Assembly: GCA_964496475.1 (NCBI GenBank)
Contig: CAZBZS010000004.1
Coordinates: 1-64,000, forward strand
Length of the DNA stretch: 64,000 nt
Direction of reading: 5' to 3'
Source: JASLPR01 sp964496475
Lineage (GTDB): Bacteria; Chloroflexota; UBA11872; VXNJ01
Shown here: piece by piece, positions 52,739 through 61,337 of the stretch
Numbering within the stretch: the stretch's first letter is position 1
Layout of the letters: every line of letters begins with the position of its first letter
Translations under genes and position numbers: made by a program
Notes under the pieces: generated by a model
Databases searched by the model: none
What the model was told of the DNA's origin: nothing
What the model saw: only the letters and a program-made list of their open reading frames with translations

Positions 52739-53752
52739 TTGAGCCGCCGAGCGCTACTCAGGTCGGCGATTGGGTTGCCGTTGAGCGCCGTATTTCTCTG
52801 GCTGGCGCTTCGCAACGTCGATCTTGGAACGGCCGTCGCGCGGATCGCCGAATCCGATCTTGCCTTCGTTTTCGCGGCCGCGGTCGTATTGATGTTCGGG
52901 ATATGGCTCCGGGCCGTACGCTGGCGAATCTTGCTGGCTCCGCTGGGACGAACCACGGTGATGCAGTCGTTCTCAGCGCTCTCGATCGGCTACCTCGCCA
53001 ACAACGCCTTACCCGCGCGACTGGGGGAGATCGTCCGGGTCGTCGTCCTCCACCGCGATACCGGCATCCCCCGTTCCGGCGCGGTTGGCACCATCGTCGC
53101 CGAGCGCCTTTTCGATGTTCTCACGCTACTTCTTATGCTTGGCGTCGCCGCCCTGGTGTCCGGCTGGGAGAATCCTTGGGCCGGCCTGCTGGGTCTGCTC
53201 GGGGTAGCCGCCGCACTCGGTCTCGTCGTGGTATATCTGGTTGCCGCCCGCTCCGTCATCCTGCCGACGCGACTCTCTCGCCCGTTCGTTCCGGTCGTCG
53301 GCCGCCTGCCCCGCCGGCTCGTCGAGTTGGCCGGTGGCTTCTTGGCCGGGTTTGCCAACGTGGCTTCCGCCAGGACCATCGTGCAAATTTTTTCGCTTTC
53401 GCTGCTCTCCTGGACGGTTGAGGCTACGGTCTACTATCTGATGCTGCTCGCCTTGGACATCGGCGCCGGCGGATATTGGATGGGAATGCTGGTGTCGTCG
53501 CTCTCCAACCTGGCCGGGGTGATCCCGGCCGGGCCGGCGAACCTGGGACCGTTCGAATATTTCGCCAGGGAGACTCTGCTTGGGTTTGCGCTATCCGCCG
53601 AGACCGCCGTTGCCTTTGCGGTCGCCACTCACCTGCTCCTCATCTTCCCGCCGAGCGTCATCGGAGGGCTTTTGCTCATTCGCGCGGGACTTCGTTGGCG
53701 TGCCGGCGGCGCCGAGAATGTTGATCGCGACGGACCGCCTGAGCCGGGGTAA
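52739..53752 (+). CDS. Lysylphosphatidylglycerol synthase TM/UPF0104 family (AglD/YbhN-like)
   Basis: 337 residues with a TTG start 3 nt after the preceding stop. SAIGLPLSAVFLWLALRNVDLGTAVARI is the first helix region, followed by VRWRILLAPLGR, FSALSIGYLANNALPARLGEIVRVVVL with the conserved NxxxPARxGE-type motif, and VAERLFDVLTLLLMLG. NLAGVIPAGPANLGPFEYFAR is the second signature. The family (PF03706) includes archaeal AglD membrane parts and MprF transmembrane parts that flip or move lipid-linked groups. It is likely part of the same glycan-lipid pathway. Confidence 0.85.
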   Translation: MSRRALLRSAIGLPLSAVFLWLALRNVDLGTAVARIAESDLAFVFAAAVVLMFGIWLRAVRWRILLAPLGRTTVMQSFSALSIGYLANNALPARLGEIVRVVVLHRDTGIPRSGAVGTIVAERLFDVLTLLLMLGVAALVSGWENPWAGLLGLLGVAAALGLVVVYLVAARSVILPTRLSRPFVPVVGRLPRRLVELAGGFLAGFANVASARTIVQIFSLSLLSWTVEATVYYLMLLALDIGAGGYWMGMLVSSLSNLAGVIPAGPANLGPFEYFARETLLGFALSAETAVAFAVATHLLLIFPPSVIGGLLLIRAGLRWRAGGAENVDRDGPPEPG

Positions 53753-53764
53753 CCTGATCCGATC

Positions 53765-55096
53765 ATGAGCATCCAATCCGATCCCAGCGTCGCCATCATC
53801 GGGGCGGGCATAACGGGCCTTACCGCCGCCTTTGAGCTGTCTCGCCGCGGTTTTGTCGTCGATGTCTACGAGGCGGCCTCCACCATCGGCGGCGAGCTGG
53901 GTGTTATCGAGGTGAACGGCGAACCCGTCGAACGCTACTACCATCACCTTTTCCGGGGAGATTCCGAAATCATCGGCCTGCTCGGTCAACTGGGTATCGA
54001 CCATCTGCTGGAATGGCGCTCGCCGCCGATGGGGTTCTATTCCGACGGCCGTCTCTTCAATTTCACCACTCCGATCGATCTGCTCCGGTTCAAGCCCCTG
54101 CCGCTCCTCGATCGCCTGCGGATGGCGTTCTCCACCGTGTACCTCCAGCGAATTAGAAACTACACTCGTTTTGAGGATGTCCGCGCCTCGGATTACCTTC
54201 CCCGAATCACCGGGCGCCAGGCCTTCGAGACCATCTGGCGACCGTTGTTGATGGCCAAATTCGGGGAGCAATGGGGCGAAATTTCCATGGCCTGGTTCTG
54301 GGGCAGGGTGCACGTGCGTTTCCAGTCCCGTAGCCGGTCCGGGCTGCGGGAAGAGCTCGGTTACATTCGGGGAAGCTTCGCCCGGATCAGTCAGGCCTTA
54401 GCGGACCACGTGAGCGATCACGGAGGGCGCATTTTTCCGAAAATGCCGGTGGAGGCGATCGTGCAGCACGAGGGCAGTGCGACCGGCATTCGGGTCGCTG
54501 GCGAGGAACGTGCCTACAATCACGTTATCGGAACAGTCGGCCTGCCCATCCTGCGACGGCTGCTCGGCCCGGGCCAGATCAGCGATAGCTACGGCGCCAT
54601 CGATTATCGCGCCGCCCTGGTGATGTTGATGAGGCTCGACCGGCCGTCAGGGGATCGATACTGGACTAACATCGGCGACCCGGAGCCGCCATTCGCCGGA
54701 CTGATCGAGCACACGAATTTCATCCCACCGGAACGTTACGGCGGCGCTCACCTGCTCTACGTCAGCAACTACGTCCGACCCGACGATCGATTGTTCAAGC
54801 TCACCGACGACGAGCTTTTTGATGAGTATGTGCCGCACATCGCGCGGATCCTGCCTGGATTCAATCCCGAGGCCGTGATCGAGCGCTGGGTCTCTCGCGA
54901 CCCGGTCGCTCAGCCGGTGATTACGGCTGGGTATCAGCGACGCATCCCGCCGTTCCGCAGCGAGGTGCCGAGGTTTTACGTATGCAACACGTCACAGATA
55001 TATCCGGAAGATCGCGGTACGAATTACAACGTGCGAATCGCCCGCCAGGTAGTCCGTTGTATCTGTGAGGATACCGGCGTGGATTTCGACGGGTAG
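53765..55096 (+). CDS. FAD-dependent oxidoreductase, protoporphyrinogen-oxidase/amine-oxidase fold
   Basis: 443 residues. The dinucleotide-binding motif is VAIIGAGITGLTAAFELSRRGFVVDVYEAAS, then TIGGELGVIEVNGEPVERYYHHLF. FESRSRSGLREELGYIRGSF-like text (FQSRSRSGLREELGY) and PKMPVEAIVQHEGSATGIRV follow, ending FYVCNTSQIYPEDRGTNYNVRIARQVVRCI. Members of this group beside glycosyltransferases occur in Chloroflexota and may act on sugars or polyprenols. The catalytic role is unknown. It is the last gene of the operon, 12 nt after the previous stop. Confidence 0.83.
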   Translation: MSIQSDPSVAIIGAGITGLTAAFELSRRGFVVDVYEAASTIGGELGVIEVNGEPVERYYHHLFRGDSEIIGLLGQLGIDHLLEWRSPPMGFYSDGRLFNFTTPIDLLRFKPLPLLDRLRMAFSTVYLQRIRNYTRFEDVRASDYLPRITGRQAFETIWRPLLMAKFGEQWGEISMAWFWGRVHVRFQSRSRSGLREELGYIRGSFARISQALADHVSDHGGRIFPKMPVEAIVQHEGSATGIRVAGEERAYNHVIGTVGLPILRRLLGPGQISDSYGAIDYRAALVMLMRLDRPSGDRYWTNIGDPEPPFAGLIEHTNFIPPERYGGAHLLYVSNYVRPDDRLFKLTDDELFDEYVPHIARILPGFNPEAVIERWVSRDPVAQPVITAGYQRRIPPFRSEVPRFYVCNTSQIYPEDRGTNYNVRIARQVVRCICEDTGVDFDG

Positions 55097-55108
55097 TCCG
55101 CGGGACGC

Positions 55109-55831
55109 CTAGATCAGCAGCAGGCGCTCGTCCTCGCTGATCCCGCTGGTGGCCAGCGTCGGCACCCGGTCGCTGCGGTCCACTTGCGCGCAGAAATCCA
55201 GGTCCGCCTCCAGGCCGATCGCCATCAGCCGCCGCCCGCTGTCCGAGATTCGTAACATCGCCGGGAGGTCTTGGTACGCCTGCGCCAGCGCGACGGCGGC
55301 CAGTGCCGAGTCGTCCGCCGCCCCACCCATCTCCACGAGCCGACTCGCGAATAAGCCGGCGCAAACGGCGTCGTCCAGCGCGAACCGTCGGTGGCTTCCC
55401 GCACAGACGATCTTCACCGTTCCCGGATCGGTTGCCGCCGCCCGCTCGGCGGCCGCCGTCAGATTCAGGAAACTCGCCATCGAGACATGTTTCGCCGCCG
55501 CCGCCATTCGCGCCGCCCGCGGCCCGTTGACGGTGCCGAAGACGATCTCCCGCTCGCCGAAATCCATTTCGGCGACCTCGCGGGGAGAATTGCCCATTTC
55601 AAAGCGGGGTAGAGGTAGGCCGTCCAGCTCTCCGCCCGCCCAGGCGTGCGGGCGTTCACGGTCGCGATACTCCAGGGCCTCGCGGGCGCTGTCAGCCAGG
55701 TAGATAGGCGGATTACCATTCGCCGCGATAACGGCCAGCGTCGCGCCCGAGCGGACCGCGTCGACCACAATGGCGGCATCTTCAACGCCGTAACCCATGT
55801 CTTCTGGAAGAAAGGCCACGGCAACTCGCAT
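55109..55831 (-). CDS. ComB-family (2-phosphosulfolactate phosphatase-like) protein
   Basis: 240 residues. AIVVDAVRSGATLAVIAANG, AWAGGELDGLPLPRFEMGNSPREVAEM, FGTVNGPRAARMAAAAKHVSMASFLNLTAAA and KIVCAGSHRRFALDDAVCAGLFASRLVE match the ComB pattern (VIDVLRATT, GFDLGNSP, TTNGTRA, CAGT..FSLED). ComB hydrolyses 2-phosphosulfolactate in coenzyme M synthesis; bacteria also carry the family without the rest of that route. Some usual residues differ (AVRSG for VLRAT), so a changed substrate is possible. It converges with the oxidoreductase gene. Confidence 0.8.
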   Translation of the reverse strand: MRVAVAFLPEDMGYGVEDAAIVVDAVRSGATLAVIAANGNPPIYLADSAREALEYRDRERPHAWAGGELDGLPLPRFEMGNSPREVAEMDFGEREIVFGTVNGPRAARMAAAAKHVSMASFLNLTAAAERAAATDPGTVKIVCAGSHRRFALDDAVCAGLFASRLVEMGGAADDSALAAVALAQAYQDLPAMLRISDSGRRLMAIGLEADLDFCAQVDRSDRVPTLATSGISEDERLLLI

Positions 55832-55856
55832 GCTTCTCTCCGCCTCCCGGCGGCCG

Positions 55857-56663
55857 CTAGACCTTCGTGTAGTCGGTGCTGGCGATCTCGGTGCCGTCGT
55901 CCAGCTTCTCCAGCCGGTAGTCGCCGAACATGTTCGGCGCGTCCTCCTGCAAGATTTTGAGAATTCCGCCGGCTACCTTCCGAATTTCCACCTCGGCGTG
56001 CTCGCTGGCGCGGAGCTCGATGAAATGCCGCAGCGCGCGGGCGTTGGCGGTGACGAAAATCTTTGTTTCGGTCGCGTTGGGTAGAACGCTTCGCGCAGCC
56101 TGCCGCGCCAGCTTTCGCCGCAGAGTTTTGTTATGGACGTGAGCGAACTGTTTACGCAACTTCTTCGCCAGCACCCGGTACGCCTGCTGCGCCTGGCCGA
56201 TGGACTCCATCCAGACGGCGTGCGACTCCGGGTCGTCAGCGATGCAGTCGGGCTCGATGAACTCGGCCTTCGATTCGTTCACGTATCGCTGGCTCAGCTG
56301 ACTGTAGCCAAAGCCGGCCCGATGCCGGACCAGCTCATGGCTGAACGTGCGCGACACGCCGGTGATGATGAAGTTCCAGACGGCGTGCTCCAGCACGCTT
56401 CCGTGCCCCGACGAAAGGATATTGCCCAGGTACTCCTGATTGCTGCCCCGACCCTTGCCAAAGGACATGTAGCAAACCCGCCCGGCCGCCTCGGATATCA
56501 ACTGCGCCGGCACCTGCGTATCCGGAGTCCACTCCATACCGTGATCACGCAGAAAGTCCTCCATTCCGCCCTCGTCCACCACCTGCTTCCCCACCAGGTA
56601 TATACGCGGGTCTCTGATTATTTGCAGTTCGGCCTGTTCCGAGGTGGCTGGTGTCGTACTCAT
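55857..56663 (-). CDS. thyX: FAD-dependent thymidylate synthase
   Basis: ATG 56663, with AGGAGAGTG directly upstream, gives 268 residues. The ThyX motif RHRAGFGYSQLSQRY (RHRxxS-type) is intact; GSVLEHAVWNFIITGVSRTFSHELVRHR precedes it, and SVLPNATETKIFVTANARALRHFIELRAS follows with the catalytic and dUMP-binding residues. It makes dTMP from dUMP with tetrahydrofolate and FADH2. A longer frame to 56708 exists but lacks a ribosome-binding site. It is divergent from the next gene with a 44-nt spacer. Confidence 0.94.
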   Translation of the reverse strand: MSTTPATSEQAELQIIRDPRIYLVGKQVVDEGGMEDFLRDHGMEWTPDTQVPAQLISEAAGRVCYMSFGKGRGSNQEYLGNILSSGHGSVLEHAVWNFIITGVSRTFSHELVRHRAGFGYSQLSQRYVNESKAEFIEPDCIADDPESHAVWMESIGQAQQAYRVLAKKLRKQFAHVHNKTLRRKLARQAARSVLPNATETKIFVTANARALRHFIELRASEHAEVEIRKVAGGILKILQEDAPNMFGDYRLEKLDDGTEIASTDYTKV

Positions 56664-56707
56664 CACTCTCCTACTGTTAGCCGTATGATTGTTCGCGTGA
56701 GCTTTCA

Positions 56708-57043
56708 TTGCAAATTACCATCGCGCCAGCTTCCGTGACCGGCCCCGGCGAGTCCGAGTTCGAGCGAACTTTGCCGCAGGGTGACTGGTACATCATTCCT
56801 CCCATCGAGGGCGACTGGAAAATTGACGCGGTCCCCGACGGCGATGGTGGCCAGCATCTCACAATGATCTACGCGGAGGGCTACTCGGCCAGCGTCCACA
56901 TGAAAGGCAACGGCGTCCTCCAGGTGAGCCTGTACCGTAACGACTCGCCTCATCCCATGGAGATCGACCAGAGCAACCTGCACATCTGGTTCCGCGACCG
57001 CCAGGACGAACCGCCTGTTGCACTCAAGAACGGGCACGAATGA
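56708..57043 (+). CDS. Small conserved-looking protein of unknown function
   Basis: A TTG start gives 111 residues with no cysteine and no membrane helix: ERTLPQGDWYIIPPIEGDWKID, SASVHMKGNGVLQVSLYRND, EIDQSNLHIWFRDRQ. The pattern suggests a small beta-rich cytoplasmic protein. Its stop overlaps the zincin start as ATGA, so the two are co-translated. Family not recognised. Confidence 0.6.
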   Translation: MQITIAPASVTGPGESEFERTLPQGDWYIIPPIEGDWKIDAVPDGDGGQHLTMIYAEGYSASVHMKGNGVLQVSLYRNDSPHPMEIDQSNLHIWFRDRQDEPPVALKNGHE

Positions 57044-58191
57044 TACGTGACCTGCAGCGCTGGCTCTGGCTCGCGGGTGGCGCCGCCGCGGTTGTCAGCG
57101 CCGGGTCCGGCTGGTGGAGCAATCGCCAATCGGCCAGCCTGATCGACTGGAAGCTTGCCCGCCGCATAGCCGGGAGGATTAGCCGTCGCGATGGCATCCC
57201 GCTCACCAGCGCCGCCGAGATCGATTACGAGGCCCTCTCCGTCGAGTGTCGGGTCGCCGTAAGCAACTATTTCCGCCGGGAGATTGACCGTGACGGCGCC
57301 GGAGTCATCCCTATAAACCGCGACGCTTGGATCGACCTCAACATCCGCAATTTCACCAAGATGCTCGAACCGGTGGAATCTGCCTACGCCAACCTGAAGA
57401 AACGCAGCGGCATAGGCGGAGCGCTCATCTCATTGCCCGCCCGGGTCGCCGTCAGCCTGCAAATGGGTTTCATGCTCGGCTTTCTCTCCCGTCGCGTGCT
57501 CGGACAGTACGATATCCCGCTGCTGGAAGCGGGAGAGGGTAAGACCTACCTCGTGGAACCGAATATCGAGGCGGTGGCTCGCAAGGCAAGCGTGGACCCG
57601 GTCGCCATGCGACGCTGGGTCGCGCTGCACGAGATAACCCACGCCCTGGAGTTCGAGTCCACCCCATGGCTCCGGGAGCATCTGGCCGGTCTATTGCGGG
57701 ATTACCTGGGGGAGATCGCCAGCACGATCGACGATCCGGGCCGCGTCCGCAGGCAGGCCGCGGCTGCCTGCGGTAAGTCCGCGGTGCCCGGCCTTCGCGA
57801 AGGCGTTCTGTTGGGACTGTTGCTCTCACCCCGACAGCGCGAAATCGTCGCCCAGATTCAGGGAGTCATGTCCCTGATGGAGGGCTACAGCAACCATGCC
57901 ATGCGCAATACCGGGGCGAAGCTTATACCTGGCTACCAGCTACTGGATCGACGAATGCGAAAAAGGGAGCAATCCCGAGGGATGACCTTCAACGTGATTG
58001 CCCGGCTGCTCGGACTCGAGCTCAAACTCCAGCAGTATCGGCTGGGCGAAAGATTTGTGAACCTTGTGGTCGAGCGTGGGGGCACCGAACTTCTCAATCG
58101 AGCCTGGGAGTCTCCTGAGAACCTGCCTACTCTGACCGAGATCGAACACGCGGAGACTTGGATTCAGAGAATCAATGCCGGCGCCGGTTAG
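57040..58191 (+). CDS. Zincin-like metalloprotease family (TIGR03624-type)
   Basis: 383 residues. The zinc motif HExxH is in RWVALHEITHALEFESTPWLREHLAGLL. Family regions before it are GFLSRRVLGQYDIPLL and TYLVEPNIEAVA; after it, MSLMEGYSNHAMRNTG, RRMRKREQSRGMTFNVIARLLGLELKLQQYRLGERFV and NLPTLTEIEHAETWIQRI. This matches the zinc-dependent 'coenzyme F420 biosynthesis-associated' family known mainly in Actinobacteria. A hydrophobic N-terminus (LWLAGGAAAVVSAGSGW) may anchor it. No F420 gene is seen here. Function in the cell is not known. Confidence 0.8.
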   Translation: MIRDLQRWLWLAGGAAAVVSAGSGWWSNRQSASLIDWKLARRIAGRISRRDGIPLTSAAEIDYEALSVECRVAVSNYFRREIDRDGAGVIPINRDAWIDLNIRNFTKMLEPVESAYANLKKRSGIGGALISLPARVAVSLQMGFMLGFLSRRVLGQYDIPLLEAGEGKTYLVEPNIEAVARKASVDPVAMRRWVALHEITHALEFESTPWLREHLAGLLRDYLGEIASTIDDPGRVRRQAAAACGKSAVPGLREGVLLGLLLSPRQREIVAQIQGVMSLMEGYSNHAMRNTGAKLIPGYQLLDRRMRKREQSRGMTFNVIARLLGLELKLQQYRLGERFVNLVVERGGTELLNRAWESPENLPTLTEIEHAETWIQRINAGAG

Positions 58192-58845
58192 GTTGGGCCG
58201 TCGCCGGATCATCTCCGGGCTGGTGGGGGCGCCGCTCCTGCTGGGCGGCATACTGTCCGCCTGTGAGAATCTGAGAAGTCAGGCGCTGACACCGACTCCG
58301 GCGCCGACTCCCCGACCGACCGCCCCGTCGCTCTCGGCCGCGGAGGTTTAGGACCTGCTGGGTTCAGATTATCTGGATACGGAACTGGTCTTTTTCGTCA
58401 GCTGTCCCTCGGAATGGAAAGTAGACCCGGTTGAGGAGGACGGCCTGGCTATAGCGTTCAAGACGCCTATCGCCGATACCGATGCCACCGGTACCGCCTA
58501 CCCGACCATCACGGTGGACACTTTTGTTCCGGACGATTTTCCACGCACGACCACCCGATTCTTTTCAGAATTGACGCTGGAGAATGGGATTCCTCGAGCA
58601 GAGGAATCCCTGCCCGGGTTCGAATTGCTTACCGGAGAGGTCCAGCAGATCCCTGCTGGCTATGCCGCGTTGTTTGAATTTCGCCACGACACCGAGAGCG
58701 TCCGACTGCACACCATGCAACTCGTTGTCCCGGCAGACAGAGGATGTACTCCGCGACCTATACCGCCCTCGACAGCGTATTTGAGGATTATCTCAACATC
58801 TACTTGGCCGTCGTATCTACCTTCAGCATTCTGGGTGGACGCTGA
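58175..58845 (+). pseudogene. Lipoprotein gene with in-frame TAG and a frameshift
   Basis: ATG 58175 opens RRRIISGLVGAPLLLGGILSAC (lipobox) and a Thr/Pro linker, reaching TAG at 58349-58351 after SLSAAEV. The frame continues DLLGSDYLDTELVFFVSCPSEWKVDPVEEDG to DTESVRLHTMQLVVPADR, then shifts near 58740 into MYSATYTALDSVFEDYLNIY, ending AVVSTFSILGGR with TGA 58843. This is the sequence of a small PsbP/DcrB-like surface lipoprotein. One stop and one frameshift in one gene make it broken. It follows the zincin gene, which it overlaps by 17 nt. Confidence 0.7.
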
Positions 58846-58863
58846 GCGCGACGCTCTTGGGCT

Positions 58864-59385
58864 TTACTCGGCGTCGTAGTGGATCAGCGCCGTTATCGCG
58901 CGATCGCCCAGCTTCTTGCGGCCGTTCAAGAAATCCAATTCGATCAGGAACGCCATCCCGCTCACCTCCCCGCCCAGCCGCTCGACCAGGCTAACCGTCG
59001 CCGCCGCCGTGCCTCCAGTTGCCAGTAGATCATCCACTATCAGCACCCGCGTGCCGGCACCGATCGCATCCACATGAATCTGCAACTCGTCGCTGCCGTA
59101 CTCTAATTCGTAGGTTGCCGACGCCGTCTCCGCCGGTAGTTTGCCGGGTTTTCTCACCGGCGCGAATCCGCACCCCAGCAGGTACGCCATAGCGGTGGCG
59201 AATACGAATCCTCGCGCCTCGACCGCCACTATCAGGTCCGGCGGATCGTCCATGTAAGGCGCGGCCAGCTCGTCGATCGCCGCCCGCAACGCTTCCGGAT
59301 TTTTCAGCAGGGTCGTGATGTCCTTGAAATTGATGCCCTCGATCGGAAAATCGGGGACGTTGCGGATTTGCTGCGCCAGGTCCAT
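58864..59385 (-). CDS. apt: Adenine phosphoribosyltransferase
   Basis: 173 residues from the ATG at 59385, preceded by GGAGGATTA. VPDFPIEGINFKDITTLLKNPE and the PRPP loop RVLIVDDLLATGGTAAATVSLVERLGG are diagnostic. VAVEARGFVFATAMAYLLGCGFAPVRKPGKLPAET completes the active site. It salvages adenine to AMP. Confidence 0.94.
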   Translation of the reverse strand: MDLAQQIRNVPDFPIEGINFKDITTLLKNPEALRAAIDELAAPYMDDPPDLIVAVEARGFVFATAMAYLLGCGFAPVRKPGKLPAETASATYELEYGSDELQIHVDAIGAGTRVLIVDDLLATGGTAAATVSLVERLGGEVSGMAFLIELDFLNGRKKLGDRAITALIHYDAE

Positions 59386-59529
59386 TTCGGTAATCCTCCT
59401 CCAGCTCACGGGGATGTCGGTGCATCTGGTCGGACCGTCTGCCCCATTGTTGCAGTTCGTCCACCACTAGCTGGCACGCCCCATCCATTATCATCACCGC
59501 GGCCCGCCTCAGGACCGAAAGATTGGCAC

Positions 59530-59943
59530 ATGCCCATTACCGAAGATCAGGAACTACGCCGGATTCTGGATGAAGCACTCAATGTCGCCGTGGTTGGCCT
59601 TTCCGACCGGGAGGATCGCTCCAGCCACGGCATTGCCGAATTCCTGCACGATCGCGGCTATCTCATAACTCCGGTCAATCCCAACATTACCGAATTTCGG
59701 GGAACCTCCGCAGTAGCTTCCCTGTCGGAGATAGAGGGGCCGATCGACATTGTAAATGTGTTTCGACGGTCGGAGTTCGCTCCCGAAATCGCCCGCGCCG
59801 CCGTCGCCGCGGGAGCCGGAACCCTCTGGTTGCAGCAGGGAATCGTCAGTGACGAAGCCATGGAGATTGCGGAGGCCGGCGGTGTTAATGCGGTCCAGGA
59901 CAGATGTCTCGCCGTCACGTACCGGATGCTCGGCCTGACCTGA
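59530..59943 (+). CDS. CoA-binding protein, YccU/PF13380 family
   Basis: ATG 59530 gives 137 residues. EALNVAVVGLSDREDRSSHGIAEFLHDRGYLITPVNPNITEFRGTSAVASLSEI is the CoA-binding Rossmann fold; PIDIVNVFRRSEFAPEIARAAVAAGAGTLWLQQGIVSDEAMEIAEAGGVNAVQDRCLAVTY completes it. The role in cells is unknown; members bind CoA or its thioesters. It overlaps the uracil-DNA glycosylase gene tail-to-tail by 29 nt. Confidence 0.88.
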   Translation: MPITEDQELRRILDEALNVAVVGLSDREDRSSHGIAEFLHDRGYLITPVNPNITEFRGTSAVASLSEIEGPIDIVNVFRRSEFAPEIARAAVAAGAGTLWLQQGIVSDEAMEIAEAGGVNAVQDRCLAVTYRMLGLT

Positions 59944-60544
59944 CGGTCGATCCCCGTTCCCATCCCGCCAGTACCCGTTGCCAGTCTTCGATCTGCGTCA
60001 CCAGCGGTCGTCGCGCCAACGTCCGTCCTCCGGGATGAAACAGAACGCCGAGTTTCCGTCCGTTCCAGGACAAGACCCGCCCGGCATCGCGGCTGACCCG
60101 CAAATCATGCCCCTCAACTCGTCCCAGCGCGCGTAGCGCCACGGCTCCCAGAGCTACGACAAGTTGGGGGGCCACCAAGTCCAGCGTCGCCCGGAGCCAG
60201 GTTCCGCAATTCGCCAGCTCCGCCGCCACTGGTTGGGCATTGTGGCCGTCCGGAGTCTGCGGATTGCACAGCACCGCGTTGGTTATGAAAACGTCGTCTC
60301 GCTCCAGACCGCAGGATGCCAGCAGGCGCTCGAAGTTCCGACCGGCGGCGTCTCCGTGAAAGGGCACGCCGTGCCTTTCGGCCCCCCGCCGTCCCGGCGC
60401 CTCCCCGACGAAGAGAACGCTCGCGTTCGGGTTGCCGTTTAGCTCGCTCAAGACTCGGCGGCGGCCGGCCATTCGCGGGCATTGTCGGCAGGCTGTGGCT
60501 CGCCGGAACAACGCCGTCGCCGGATCGACGGCTAGGGAAACCAC
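59915..60544 (-). CDS. udg: Uracil-DNA glycosylase, family 4/5 type
   Basis: GTG 60544 (GGGAG upstream) gives 209 residues. ACRQCPRM supplies two of the cluster cysteines and LCNPQTPDGH and LANCGTW further ones. Motif 1 reads VLFVGEAPGRRGAERHGVPFHGDAAGRNFERLLAS, the Family 4/5 uracil site; VFITNAVLCNPQTP is the following strand, and FHPGGRTLARRP contains the catalytic His region. It removes uracil from DNA. The gene start overlaps the stop of the PIG-L gene upstream, so they are co-translated. Confidence 0.85.
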   Translation of the reverse strand: MVSLAVDPATALFRRATACRQCPRMAGRRRVLSELNGNPNASVLFVGEAPGRRGAERHGVPFHGDAAGRNFERLLASCGLERDDVFITNAVLCNPQTPDGHNAQPVAAELANCGTWLRATLDLVAPQLVVALGAVALRALGRVEGHDLRVSRDAGRVLSWNGRKLGVLFHPGGRTLARRPLVTQIEDWQRVLAGWERGSTVRSGRASGT

Positions 60545-61230
60545 CGCCTGGCTCCCGTTCTCGGTCCGGTTGCTAGCGGCCGGAAGCCCTCCGCGAGTTC
60601 CACCCCGGCCTGCAGCCCGCGATAGCGAGCGATTGTCTTCATGGTTTCCGTAAGATTGCTGGCGCCCTTTAATCGGGCGGCCGGCAGCGACTTGTAGCAC
60701 TCCAACGCTCGGTTTTTGATATCGATCTGCTCGGTGATGTCCACAAATTCGATGGGCTCCGGCGACTGACCGGGCGGGCCGTCCATCGCGTACACCACCG
60801 GCGGTGTCGCCAGCGCCGGCAGCGATCGCTCGACCCCGGCCACCGCGGCGTCGTGCGCCGCCCGGATGGCCACCTGCGCCACCGCATCATGATCTGATGT
60901 CAGCGAACCCGGCGGATGGGTTACCACCAGCTCCGGCTGAAACTCCCGGAATATCGCGACCAATTGCATGACCGTCACCGCGTCCGGCGTAACGAAATGA
61001 TCGGACTGTCCCAGCCAGTGCAAACGGGCGCTCAGCAACGCCGCGGCCTTTTCCGCTTCCGTTCGACGAATATTCCCGAGTTCCCCGGGATTGATGTCTG
61101 GATCACTCAGGTTGCCGTTGGCGACGTAGGCAATGGATATTGTGTCCCCGTTTGTGAGGTAGCGGGCCAGCGTACCCCCGCAGTAATACTCCGCCTCGTG
61201 AGGGTGAGCCGCCACGACGATTACTCGCAA
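60532..61230 (-). CDS. PIG-L family deacetylase
   Basis: A TTG start gives 232 residues. The N-terminal motif reads VVAAHPHEAEYYCGGTLA where family members usually have AHPDD; the first His and the following acidic residue could still bind zinc, and the His replacing the first Asp is unusual. GNIRRTEAEKAAALLSARLHWLG and LVVTHPPGSLTSDHDAVAQVAIRAAHDA carry the other sites. Members deacetylate N-acetylglucosamine-type sugars, mycothiol precursors or bacillithiol intermediates; the substrate here is unknown. Confidence 0.83.
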   Translation of the reverse strand: MRVIVVAAHPHEAEYYCGGTLARYLTNGDTISIAYVANGNLSDPDINPGELGNIRRTEAEKAAALLSARLHWLGQSDHFVTPDAVTVMQLVAIFREFQPELVVTHPPGSLTSDHDAVAQVAIRAAHDAAVAGVERSLPALATPPVVYAMDGPPGQSPEPIEFVDITEQIDIKNRALECYKSLPAARLKGASNLTETMKTIARYRGLQAGVELAEGFRPLATGPRTGARRWFP

Positions 61231-61337
61231 CTTGCCTCTCGATACTCAAGCCGGCAGCCGCCGGTAAACGTCCGCTGGAACAGTTTGCCTTCGGCTCCCT
61301 CACCTAGCCAACCCTTGAACCCATAAAATAGCGTCTC

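Noticed and set aside
22722..58845. Recoding of TAG (or another stop) as a sense codon
   Set aside because: The interrupting stops are TAG, TGA and TAA mixed, several genes also have frameshifts, and TAG ends clearly intact genes including groEL, groES, ispH and rpsR.
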